Positions 1-6,408 of a stretch of DNA of 7,768 nucleotides are shown in pieces. Both the position numbers and the translations under genes were made by a program. Source of the stretch: Burkholderiales bacterium (GTDB taxonomy: Bacteria > Pseudomonadota > Gammaproteobacteria > Burkholderiales > Thiobacillaceae). Numbering within the stretch: the first letter of the stretch is position 1; every line of letters starts with the position of its first letter. Location: NCBI GenBank assembly GCA_005793645.1, contig SXRG01000001.1, forward strand, positions 1-7,768. The letters run 5' to 3'. A model generated the notes under the pieces. That model was given only the letters and a program-made list of their open reading frames with translations, did not search any database and was not told where the DNA came from.

Positions 1-483
1 ACCAGCCACGGTGCCTACAAGTTCACCTCTAAGCCCACCGGCAAGGTGTTGCGTATTGATCGCGTCAAGGAAATCCATCAGCGCATCCCCAGCGTGCACC
101 TCGTTATGCACGGCTCCTCCTCAGTGCCGGAAGACTGGCTTGCCGTCATCAACAGCTATGGCGGTGATATGGGCCAGACCTATGGCGTTCCGGTGGAAGA
201 GATCGTCGAAGGCATCAAGAACGGTGTGCGCAAGGTCAACATCGACACCGACCTGCGCATGGCATCGACCGGCGCGATTCGCAAGCATCTGGCCGAGAAC
301 CGTGCCAACTTTGACCCGCGCAAGTTCTACAAGGAAGCCAAGAAAGGGATGGTCGGGATTTGCGCTGCCCGTTACGAAGCCTTCGGTGCCGCTGGCCAAG
401 CCAGCAAGATGGGTCGTATCTTCAACTTGGACGAGATGCACCAGCGCTACGCCAAGGGTGAGTTGGACGCCAAGATCAACTGA
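1..483 (+). CDS. fba: Fructose-bisphosphate aldolase, class II, Calvin-cycle subtype (3' part)
   Basis: Zinc-dependent aldolase that interconverts fructose 1,6-bisphosphate with dihydroxyacetone phosphate and glyceraldehyde 3-phosphate. It serves glycolysis, gluconeogenesis and, in autotrophs, the Calvin cycle, and acts in the cytoplasm. The gene is cut by the left edge: 160 residues are visible of a family that normally has about 345-355, so roughly the C-terminal 45 percent. In the visible part, TSHGAYKF (residues 1-8) carries a zinc-ligand histidine, VMHGSSS (35-41) carries another histidine and the phosphate-binding serines, and NIDTD (80-84) is the conserved phosphate-binding strand. The tail KMGRIFNLDEMHQRYAKGEL is typical of the Calvin-cycle subtype (the CbbA-like form). 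The frame is open from base 1 to TGA at 481-483. A stem-loop and an intrinsic terminator follow, so it is probably the last gene of its unit. Confidence 0.95.
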   Translation, partial: TSHGAYKFTSKPTGKVLRIDRVKEIHQRIPSVHLVMHGSSSVPEDWLAVINSYGGDMGQTYGVPVEEIVEGIKNGVRKVNIDTDLRMASTGAIRKHLAENRANFDPRKFYKEAKKGMVGICAARYEAFGAAGQASKMGRIFNLDEMHQRYAKGELDAKIN

Positions 484-490
484 TTGGTGG

Positions 491-527
491 TGGCCTACGG
501 CCTGTCACGCGCTGGCGTGATGGGCCA
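491..527 (+). other. Stem-loop just downstream of fba
   Basis: An imperfect long hairpin lies 7 bases after the fba stop. The outer stem is TGGCC (491-495) with GGCCA (523-527). The inner perfect stem is TCACGC (505-510) with GCGTGA (515-520) around the loop GCTG. An alternative small hairpin, GGCC-TAC-GGCC, uses 492-502. No T run follows directly, so it is more likely a 3' transcript-stabilising structure, or the upstream part of a terminator region, than the terminator itself. Confidence 0.4.
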
Positions 528-532
528 TGTAT

Positions 533-781
533 TCAAGAACTCGTTGTGGGGGGTAGCCCCGCAGCGGGTTTTTTATTGGGTACGGGGCTGTTGGGGGTCA
601 GGCAGGACGCACGGGTGCACGGATGTGTATCCGCCACCCTAAACCATGCGATGGCCACTGCGGCCGGAAGGGCCAGAAACCAAGCGTCGTCCCCTGTCAT
701 CCACTGTCCAAACAGGCCCGTCAGTAGGCCGATGCCGAGCGCCAGGATGAGCAGGATGAGACGGTGCACAAGATGGCTCAT
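533..781 (-). CDS. Small membrane protein with two transmembrane segments, family unknown
   Basis: I do not recognise the family. The 82-residue product starts MSHLVHR. It has one clear hydrophobic helix at about residues 8-27 (LILLILALGIGLLTGLFGQW) and a second at about 33-48 (AWFLALPAAVAIAWFR), joined by a short MTGDD loop, and then a polar Pro/Thr/Ser-rich tail. This points to a small inner-membrane protein with a hairpin topology. In the first 50 codons many third positions are G or C, as expected for real coding sequence in this genome. The gene starts 34 bases after the stop of the hydratase gene on the same strand, so the two may be co-transcribed. No clear Shine-Dalgarno sequence precedes the ATG. 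The last 12 or so codons run through the opposing fba terminator, so the tail sequence is probably under little selection as protein. If this gene is not real, 484-815 holds only the fba terminator structures. Confidence 0.5.
   Translation of the reverse strand: MSHLVHRLILLILALGIGLLTGLFGQWMTGDDAWFLALPAAVAIAWFRVADTHPCTRASCLTPNSPVPNKKPAAGLPPTTSS
557..574 (+). terminator. Short intrinsic terminator of fba
   Basis: CCCG (558-561) pairs with CGGG (565-568) around the loop CAG and is followed directly by six T residues (569-574). The stem is short but entirely G-C, and it lies about 75 bases after the fba stop. The same bases, read on the other strand, code for the C-terminal tail of the small membrane protein. 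Confidence 0.6.
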
Positions 782-815
782 GATCTATAGGTTAAAAGAT
801 CGCGCGGTCTGGTGC

Positions 816-1640
816 TCATACCGGGTTGGTTTTGGCATCGCGTGGATCTTGTAGGGAGTCTGCCTCGGACCCCTGTATAAAGGTGACCGAGGCGGAGCCT
901 AAGCCGGAAAACTCGATATCACAAGAAAATGGCAAGGGCCCCAACCCCCCTACCGGATGCATCCCTGTCCAGGCCCCTGTTGTCACTACATCGCCGGCGC
1001 AGATACCCCCCGCGTGATTCACTAGCCACGGCAGACAGTGGAACAGATCGTTCAGCGGTTGCAAACCGATTTGGTCCGTTAAGATCTGGCCGCAGGCCTG
1101 AACGCGCACCGGTAATGCGTCGAAGCGGAGGGTTTGCCAATCCGGGATGGGCGTTCCGATGACGAGTGCGCCATTGAGTAAATGGTCGGCTAATCGCCAG
1201 TTAGCCCCTGCGGCGTGGGCATCGCTGAGACGGGTATCCACCACTTCCATGGCCACACAGAGCTCCGCAATAGCGGCGCGAATCTCATCCTGACGGTAAG
1301 GCGCCGGGCGATCTGGCAGATCTTGGCCAAAGCGCACGGCAATTTCGGCCTCAATGCCCGGCCTGATCAGGGTGTGTGCCGGGATGGTGGCAGGTTTCAG
1401 TGTGGAGCTTTCCAAGAGGCGCTGCGGCAGGATAGGGGCGGCGATCGGTGTTTCGCCCGGTGCGGCTGCGGCGACCTTCCAGGCGGTTGGTCGTGTACTG
1501 CCAGCCAAGAGCTGCCAGATGGTGCGTTGCACGGCATAGGCTTCGTTGTAATCCACAGGGCCAGCATCACAGGCGGCCGCAACAGGTCGATGATCGTGGT
1601 AGGCGGCTACGATGGCTTGAGCGTACATAGAGAGCGACAT
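816..1640 (-). CDS. 2-keto-4-pentenoate hydratase-like protein (MhpD/XylJ/fumarylacetoacetase-fold family)
   Basis: Cytoplasmic enzyme of the family that hydrates 2-hydroxypenta-2,4-dienoate or decarboxylates 4-oxalocrotonate in meta-cleavage of aromatic compounds. Numbered from the start at 1640 it has 274 residues, close to the usual 260-270. Family landmarks are NEAYAVQ (32-38), the conserved lysine in AWKV (K55), the EAE metal-binding pair in GIEAEIAVRFG (E97, E99), a third acidic ligand in AMEVVDTRL (E132), and TTGAWTGMHPV near 220-230, which matches the usual TGSLTG-type motif. The segment after the lysine (AAAAPGETPIAAPIL) departs from the usual GLTS-type sequence, so the true substrate is uncertain. 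No other aromatic-degradation gene is nearby. The start was chosen because the N-terminus MSLSMYAQAIVAAY fits the family; ATG codons at 1652, 1667 and 1628 are alternatives, and none has a good ribosome binding site. The frame is open further upstream, but that sequence is unlikely to be protein. Confidence 0.8.
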   Translation of the reverse strand: MSLSMYAQAIVAAYHDHRPVAAACDAGPVDYNEAYAVQRTIWQLLAGSTRPTAWKVAAAAPGETPIAAPILPQRLLESSTLKPATIPAHTLIRPGIEAEIAVRFGQDLPDRPAPYRQDEIRAAIAELCVAMEVVDTRLSDAHAAGANWRLADHLLNGALVIGTPIPDWQTLRFDALPVRVQACGQILTDQIGLQPLNDLFHCLPWLVNHAGGICAGDVVTTGAWTGMHPVGGLGPLPFSCDIEFSGLGSASVTFIQGSEADSLQDPRDAKTNPV

Positions 1641-1687
1641 ACACCGGATCATACGGCGAAAGGCCATGACTGCGCGATAATGTGGCC
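1641..1687. promoter_or_regulatory. Divergent spacer between hydratase and coiled-coil genes
   Basis: Only 47 bases separate the two divergent starts, so at least one promoter must overlap coding sequence of the other gene. The spacer holds GATAAT at 1676-1681, whose complement offers ATTATC/CATTAT for the - strand, but no convincing -35 element stands at 16-18 bases on either side. A five-codon ATG...TAA frame at 1666-1680 is probably chance. The regulatory role is inferred from position alone. Confidence 0.3.
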
Positions 1688-2773
1688 ATGAATACATGCA
1701 TCCAGATCCTCGACAAGAATGGCGTGCCGCTGGCGCACGCGTTGCCGGACGAAAAGCGTTGGCGGCTCCCCGATGGCGTCGGCGTGGGTGTGAAATACAG
1801 TGGCCAGATATTCCCCTTGGTGAAGACAGTGCAAGGGTGGGTGATCCGGCTCGGTGGTCACAGTTATGCGAAAAAGGCCTGTCAGCCACTGTATACGGAG
1901 GCAAATCCCACCGCATCGACCAAGCCGGATCCCGCAGGCGTGGTGCCACCTGTTACCGTCAAATCGACAGGCATGACCGGTGGTTTTGAAGACCAATGGC
2001 TCGTCAATGCCGAAAAGGTTGAGGCGCAGCGGGCGGAGCGTACTGCGCGTTGTCAACAGGCCAGTGAAGTCGTGGCGCAGTTGCATGGGGAACTGGCGGG
2101 GGTGCTTGAGGAGCGCGAGCGACTGGCGGCTCGGGTCAGGCAATTAGAAGTGGACAAGGTTGATTTGCAGAACCGGCTCCGTGACGATCGACGCCTGCAA
2201 AAAAGTGAGAACACGGTTTCCGACCTGCGCGGTCAGTTGATTCATGCTCAGCGGCAGGTGGCGGCGGCGCAGGGCGAGGGGCGGCAGGCCCGCGAAATAC
2301 AGAAGACCGTTGAGGCGCGGGCAACGGCTTGCAAAGCCGAGCTTGTTCAACAGCGGCAAATTACCGCAGCCTTGGAACAACGCATCAAGGCCTGTCTTGC
2401 CGATACGGCAAAGGGCACGCGACCAGAGGCCTGGGACTGGTTTCAGGCCTTGTTGGCCAGGGCGTGGCCACGCCTTATTGTGCGTCCTGAGAGTTGGGGG
2501 ATCGTGAGTCGTCACTGCACCCGCGTCGAGGCCGTTTTACGGGTGCTTCAAGCGCTGCATGACGATGACCCGAGTCAGGCCTCGTTTAGCATTACTGACA
2601 ACGGCTGGCGTGAGGTGCAGGACCACATTGCCACGGGTCGCGACGATCGTTTAAGGGTGTATTGGCGGCCGTTGCCAGAGCGCGGCATCGAGGCCGTGAT
2701 TTTTTACAAAAATGACGACGAGGCGCAGCAGGCCTTTCATCGCACGCTGTCTCGTGAGGATGCCCGAGAATAG
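1688..2773 (+). CDS. Unrecognised protein with long central coiled coil and a distinct C-terminal domain
   Basis: I do not recognise this 361-residue protein. Three regions can be seen. Residues 1-70 look like a small beta-rich domain (PDGVGVGVKYSGQIFPL, then GWVIRLGGHSY). A Pro/Thr-rich linker (about 71-98) follows. Residues about 103-238 are highly charged and rich in Glu, Gln, Arg and Ala with heptad-like spacing (for example EERERLAARVRQLEVDKVDL), which predicts a long coiled coil. Residues about 245-355 form a compact domain with a Trp-rich helix (EAWDWFQALLARAWPRL) and alternating strands (RLRVYWRPL, EAVIFYKNDD). There is no signal peptide, membrane segment or recognisable catalytic motif, so it is probably a cytoplasmic oligomer. 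A GTG at 1682 (adding two residues) is an alternative start; neither has a clear Shine-Dalgarno sequence. It ends 63 bases before purC on the same strand and is divergent from the hydratase. Confidence 0.75.
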   Translation: MNTCIQILDKNGVPLAHALPDEKRWRLPDGVGVGVKYSGQIFPLVKTVQGWVIRLGGHSYAKKACQPLYTEANPTASTKPDPAGVVPPVTVKSTGMTGGFEDQWLVNAEKVEAQRAERTARCQQASEVVAQLHGELAGVLEERERLAARVRQLEVDKVDLQNRLRDDRRLQKSENTVSDLRGQLIHAQRQVAAAQGEGRQAREIQKTVEARATACKAELVQQRQITAALEQRIKACLADTAKGTRPEAWDWFQALLARAWPRLIVRPESWGIVSRHCTRVEAVLRVLQALHDDDPSQASFSITDNGWREVQDHIATGRDDRLRVYWRPLPERGIEAVIFYKNDDEAQQAFHRTLSREDARE

Positions 2774-2786
2774 CCATGGCGGTTTT

Positions 2787-2798
2787 GCATCAAGATGC
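2787..2798. repeat. Short inverted repeat in the purC leader
   Basis: GCATC (2787-2791) and GATGC (2794-2798) form perfect five-base arms around AA. They lie directly before a GATAAT hexamer at 2800-2805, which could act as a -10 element for purC. The position would suit an operator, but the repeat is short and does not match the known PurR consensus well, so it may be chance. Confidence 0.2.
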
Positions 2799-2836
2799 GG
2801 ATAATGCGACCTTGCTCAACATTTGCCATTGCCATC

Positions 2837-3721
2837 ATGATTCCTGTTGTATTTGAGACCTCCATTCGTTCACTGCCACTGCTCCACAAAGGAAAGGTGC
2901 GCGACATCTATGCCGTCGATGCCCACCGCATGTTGCTGGTGACGACCGATCGCCTGTCTGCTTTTGATGTCATTCTGCCCACGCCGATCCCCGGCAAGGG
3001 TCATGTGCTGACCGAGGTGGCCAATTTCTGGTTCGCCAAACTGGGCAAAATCCTTCCCAATCAACTGACCGGAGATGATCCGGAATCGGTCGTGGCGGCG
3101 GATGAGCGTGATCAGGTGCGTGGCCGTTCTGTCGTGGTCAAACGCCTCAAGGCCTTGCCGGTGGAGGCGATTGTGCGCGGCTATCTGGTCGGTTCGGGTT
3201 GGGCCGATTATCAAAAGACCGGACAGGTCTGTGGCATCGACTTGCCGGCGGGGCTGCAGCAAGCCGAAAAATTGCCGCAGCCGTTGTTTACGCCATCCAC
3301 CAAGGCGGCGGTGGGCGAGCATGATGAAAACATCGATTTTGCTGCGTGTGAGCGACTGTTGGGCGCCGACATGGCCGCCCGCGTACGGGATGCAGCTATT
3401 GCGCTGTATAGCGCAGCGGCAGAGTATGCGCTCACACGCGGGATCATCATTGCGGACACCAAGTTTGAATTTGGGTTGGATGAGAACGGAACCCTGACCC
3501 TGATCGACGAGGCATTGACGCCAGATTCATCGCGTTTTTGGCCAGCAGATCAGTATTCCGTCGGCAGCAACCCGCCCAGCTTTGACAAGCAGTTTGTGCG
3601 CGATTGGTTGACCCAGTCAGGCTGGAACAAAAAGGTCCCGGGGCCGGACTTGCCACCGGAGGTCGTCGCTCAGACCGCCGCCAAATACGACGAGGCCTTG
3701 CGCCGCTTGACGGTCGCCTGA
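2837..3721 (+). CDS. purC: Phosphoribosylaminoimidazole-succinocarboxamide (SAICAR) synthase
   Basis: Joins CAIR and aspartate, using ATP, to make SAICAR, a middle step of de novo purine synthesis in the cytoplasm. The 294-residue product belongs to the longer form of the family (about 290-310, as in yeast ADE1), not the 237-residue E. coli form. Visible signatures are KGKVRDIY (18-25), the nucleotide-binding N-terminal strand, TDRLSAFDV (37-45), VEAIVRGYLVGSGW (109-122), FTPSTKAAVGEHDENI (151-166), ADTKFEFG (206-213) and LIDEALTPDSSRFW (222-235), all expected in an active enzyme. The ATG at 2837 gives the usual start MIPVVFETSIRSLPLLHKGK. ATGs at 2795 and 2804 are in frame but add non-family residues, and no start has a good ribosome binding site. 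It ends 22 bases from the convergent rlmL stop. Confidence 0.95.
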   Translation: MIPVVFETSIRSLPLLHKGKVRDIYAVDAHRMLLVTTDRLSAFDVILPTPIPGKGHVLTEVANFWFAKLGKILPNQLTGDDPESVVAADERDQVRGRSVVVKRLKALPVEAIVRGYLVGSGWADYQKTGQVCGIDLPAGLQQAEKLPQPLFTPSTKAAVGEHDENIDFAACERLLGADMAARVRDAAIALYSAAAEYALTRGIIIADTKFEFGLDENGTLTLIDEALTPDSSRFWPADQYSVGSNPPSFDKQFVRDWLTQSGWNKKVPGPDLPPEVVAQTAAKYDEALRRLTVA

Positions 3722-3743
3722 AAGATTGCGTAGAGCGCGGCGC

Positions 3744-5354
3744 CTATGCGCCCGCAGGGGGCGTGGTTTTGCGGCGGTGCTGTCCGGCAACGACCTCATA
3801 GCGGAATAAGCGGCACTCCAGCGCCCCGTTATAGAGCGGTATACGCTGCGCGGCCTTGAGGCCAATACCGGTGGCGAAGGTTGGATCGCCGGAGATAATC
3901 CATGCCGTCCAGCCCGGGAAGCGTTTCTTTAGCGCATCGCCAAAGCCGGTATAGAGCGGAGTCAGATCTTCCGTGACGCCGATGTGGCGCTTTTGGGTAT
4001 CCTCGTCGCCGCCCTCGGCGGCCTCCACTGAGGCATTGCCCAGCCGTACCCCATACGGCGGGTTGGTGACGATCATGCCGTGTTCGGTCGGTGGAGACAT
4101 CAGCAGGGCATCGCCCTGGGCGACGCGAATGCACCAGCCGACGCTGGCGGCGCGGAAGTTGGCTTGCGCGGCGCGGATCATGTCCGGATTGATGTCCAAG
4201 CCGTAGAGTGGCAGTTCAGTCGGCGTCTTACGGGCCCGTTCGGCCTGATTAACGATGCGCGCCCACAGATCTTCTCGGAAACCGGTTAGGTTTTCGAAGG
4301 CGAAATGGCGTTTTAGGCCGGGGGCCTGGTTGAGCGCCATCATTGCCGCTTCGAGCAGGATCGTGCCACCGCCCATCATTGGGTCAAGCAACGGTGTGCC
4401 GGGTTCCCAGCCGGACAGGCGCAACATTCCGGCGGCGAGGTTTTCGTTAATCGGTGCGGCAGAGGGCTGGACGCGGTAACCGCGTCGGTTGAGCGGCACG
4501 CCGACCAGATCGAGATAAAGGGTGTAGCGGTCGCGATCGAGGTAGATGAGGACGGGGACATCGGGCTCACGCGTATTGATGCTGGGGCGCTCACCGGTAT
4601 CAGCGCGGAAGCGGTCGCAGATGCCGTCTTTGATCCGCAGGGTGACAAAGTTAAGGCTCTTTAGCGGGCACTCGTGCGCGACGGTGTGGACGACAATGGT
4701 CTTGTCGTGGGTGAACCAGCGCGGCCACGGGAGCGTGATAGCCGCGTTGTACAGATCGTCTTCGTGCTGATACGTGCCGTGGTCGATGAGCCAGAGGACG
4801 CGTATGGCGAGTCGGCTCCACAGGCAGACCTTCCAGGCTTGCGGCATGGGGGCCTCGAAGTGGACGCCACCGCGCCCAGCGGTGGCATGGTCACAGCCCA
4901 GTTCAGCGAGTTCGAGGGCGAGTTCGGCCTCAAGGCCGCGCGGACATGGCGCGAAGAATGTTAGTAACTGCTTCTCGCGTTGGCCGCTCTCTTCTTCACT
5001 TTTTCGTTTTGCAGAAGCGGAATCACGGGGGCGTGCCGGGTGCTTGGGGGCGGGGCGTGTGTCTTCGAAGGCTGGTCGCGTTGCGGCACTTTCTGTCGGT
5101 CGGGCATGCCGACGCGGGGCCTCGGCCGGGGCGCGCTGAGGTGCGGGTTTTACCGCGATAGTGGGCGTTTCGCGGCCCTCGGTACGGGTCACTTTTGCTA
5201 CGTGAAGGGCTTTCGGGGTGGGTGATGCCCCAGGGCGTTGGCGATTTGGCAGATGACGGCCGCGAATAGGTGAATGAGGACTTTGCTCTGAAGCCGCGTC
5301 CTTGTTTACTTTTACAGTAATCTTCTTGCGCGGAGGGGGTGTTTCTTGGGTCAT
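3744..5354 (-). CDS. rlmL: RlmL-type 23S rRNA (guanine-N2) methyltransferase with THUMP domain
   Basis: SAM-dependent RNA methyltransferase matching the N-terminal half of E. coli RlmKL, which makes m2G2445 in 23S rRNA. The 536-residue product has three parts. Residues 1-129 are a low-complexity, Pro/Lys/Arg/Ala-rich tail, probably disordered and RNA-binding. About 130-290 is the ferredoxin-like plus THUMP region (FAPCPRGLEAELALELAELG, then GGVHFE and WSRLAIRVL). About 300-525 is the Rossmann methyltransferase, with the SAM loop LDPMMGGGT (323-331), an acidic strand-2 end LYGLDINPD (393-401) and the catalytic TNPPYGVRL (430-438). The RlmK half is absent. The loop reads MMGGG where E. coli has MCGSG. 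The ATG at 5354 lies 7 bases after the apbE stop; an ATG at 5399 in frame would overlap apbE and adds atypical residues. A ribosome binding site is not evident, so translation is probably coupled to apbE. Confidence 0.85.
   Translation of the reverse strand: MTQETPPPRKKITVKVNKDAASEQSPHSPIRGRHLPNRQRPGASPTPKALHVAKVTRTEGRETPTIAVKPAPQRAPAEAPRRHARPTESAATRPAFEDTRPAPKHPARPRDSASAKRKSEEESGQREKQLLTFFAPCPRGLEAELALELAELGCDHATAGRGGVHFEAPMPQAWKVCLWSRLAIRVLWLIDHGTYQHEDDLYNAAITLPWPRWFTHDKTIVVHTVAHECPLKSLNFVTLRIKDGICDRFRADTGERPSINTREPDVPVLIYLDRDRYTLYLDLVGVPLNRRGYRVQPSAAPINENLAAGMLRLSGWEPGTPLLDPMMGGGTILLEAAMMALNQAPGLKRHFAFENLTGFREDLWARIVNQAERARKTPTELPLYGLDINPDMIRAAQANFRAASVGWCIRVAQGDALLMSPPTEHGMIVTNPPYGVRLGNASVEAAEGGDEDTQKRHIGVTEDLTPLYTGFGDALKKRFPGWTAWIISGDPTFATGIGLKAAQRIPLYNGALECRLFRYEVVAGQHRRKTTPPAGA
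3748..3770 (+). terminator. Weak intrinsic terminator of purC
   Basis: CGCCC (3749-3753) pairs with GGGCG (3759-3763) around GCAGG, followed by TGG and four T residues (3767-3770), starting 27 bases after the purC stop. A competing perfect hairpin, GGCGC (3739-3743) with GCGCC (3748-3752) around CTAT, shares one arm. The terminator lies inside the last codons of rlmL on the other strand. The T run is short, so termination may be partial. Confidence 0.4.
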
Positions 5355-5361
5355 GGTGCGT

Positions 5362-6408
5362 TCATGGTAAAGAGGTGGGTGCCGGAATGTCCGGCGCAAA
5401 TTTGAGTCGTGCGGCCAAGGCAGATGTCACGGTAACATGACCATGGGCATCGACACGCAAAGCGTGCGTAATGCCCGTATTCTGCGCCATTGCGAGCCAG
5501 TTATGGGGCCCGGCAACAAATAACGGTTTGGACAGCGCATCCGATCGTACGCCTGCGTGGGCACCTGCTGTCAGGACCGTGATGGCCTGGGTGTGTTCAA
5601 CGGGCCCCCCGCTACGCGGGTCCAGCAAATGGCAATAGCGTTTGCCTTTAAGTTCAAAAAAGCGCTGGTAGTCACCCGAGGTGCCAACCGCCTCGCCATC
5701 GAGCAGGTCGAGCTCGGCCAAGATGCCGGGGCGACGCGGGTGTTGGATGGCAATGTGCCAAGGGCGGTCGCCGCGCCGACCAAGGGCCATTACATTTCCA
5801 CCGATATTAATGAGGGCGTTGCGGATACCCGCCTCGCGCAGCCGCTGGGCGGCCAGGTCGAGCGCATAGCCCTTGGCATAACCGCCAAGATCAATACGCA
5901 CCGCGGGGTTGGTGCTGTGAATTTTCCCGTCTTTGATGACGAGATCGGTCAAGCGTGGTTGGGCACGCGTGAGCCGGGCCTGTTCGCCAGCCTCCGGCAA
6001 GCGGGGCGTAAAGGCATCATTATGAAACCCCCAGAGGCGAACCAGGTTACCGATGGCCGGGTTGAATAAATGGTCAGAGGCGATGGCGATCTTGCGCGCA
6101 TCCTCGATACGGGCGGCGAGCTCGGCATCAATCGGTACACGGCGACCCATGGCCAGGGCCGTGTTAATCGTTTCCATCGCCCCCGGTTCCCACGGATGCC
6201 AAGCGCGATGCAATCGGTCAAACTCACCCAAGACGGTTTGTAAGGATTGCTGAACCACAGTCGTTTCCTCGCCGTACACCGTCACCTCGACCAAGGTGCC
6301 AAAGACGAAGGACTGTTGCCGTTGTACGGGCTCCGGCCGATTGCAGCCCGTCAGGACCACGAGGGCGCCCGCCAGCGCCAGCCCGATGGCGCGATGAATC
6401 AGCGACAT
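5362..6408 (-). CDS. apbE: FAD:protein FMN transferase, ApbE family lipoprotein
   Basis: Transfers FMN from FAD onto a Thr or Ser of target proteins such as subunits of Rnf or Nqr complexes, acting on the periplasmic side of the membrane. The 348-residue product begins with a lipoprotein signal peptide: a short basic start, hydrophobic residues 8-19 and lipobox LTGC with the lipidated Cys at 22. Family landmarks are the N-terminal strand QQSFVFGTLVEVTVYG, FNPAIGNLVRLWGF (115-128), DLGGYAKGYALD (173-184), TSGDYQRFFELKGKRYCHLLDPRSG (243-267) and a final metal-binding DALS (290-293). The residue after DALS is Lys294, where well-studied members have Thr as a metal ligand. The ATG at 6408 lies inside the end of gshB (10-base overlap), and a weak GAG sits upstream. 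No Rnf, Nqr or other obvious flavinylation target lies in the window. Confidence 0.93.
   Translation of the reverse strand: MSLIHRAIGLALAGALVVLTGCNRPEPVQRQQSFVFGTLVEVTVYGEETTVVQQSLQTVLGEFDRLHRAWHPWEPGAMETINTALAMGRRVPIDAELAARIEDARKIAIASDHLFNPAIGNLVRLWGFHNDAFTPRLPEAGEQARLTRAQPRLTDLVIKDGKIHSTNPAVRIDLGGYAKGYALDLAAQRLREAGIRNALINIGGNVMALGRRGDRPWHIAIQHPRRPGILAELDLLDGEAVGTSGDYQRFFELKGKRYCHLLDPRSGGPVEHTQAITVLTAGAHAGVRSDALSKPLFVAGPHNWLAMAQNTGITHALRVDAHGHVTVTSALAARLKFAPDIPAPTSLP

Noticed and set aside
782..815. Possible terminator between hydratase and small membrane protein (AGACC...GATCT then TTTT on the - strand)
   Set aside because: The stem contains a mismatch and leaves a loop of only two bases, so it is unlikely to form.
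1617..1706. Sigma-70-like hexamers (TTGAGC, GATAAT, CATTAT) around the divergent starts
   Set aside because: None pairs with a good partner at 16-18 bases, so no promoter could be called; only the spacer itself is listed.
1641..1949. Upstream extension of the hydratase frame by about 100 codons
   Set aside because: The added residues are Arg/His/Pro-rich with no family match, and they run antisense through the start of the coiled-coil gene.
4674..5225. Several overlapping + strand frames opposite the rlmL N-terminal region
   Set aside because: They are shadows of the GC-rich low-complexity rlmL coding sequence, with Arg/Ser/Gly-rich translations and no domain.
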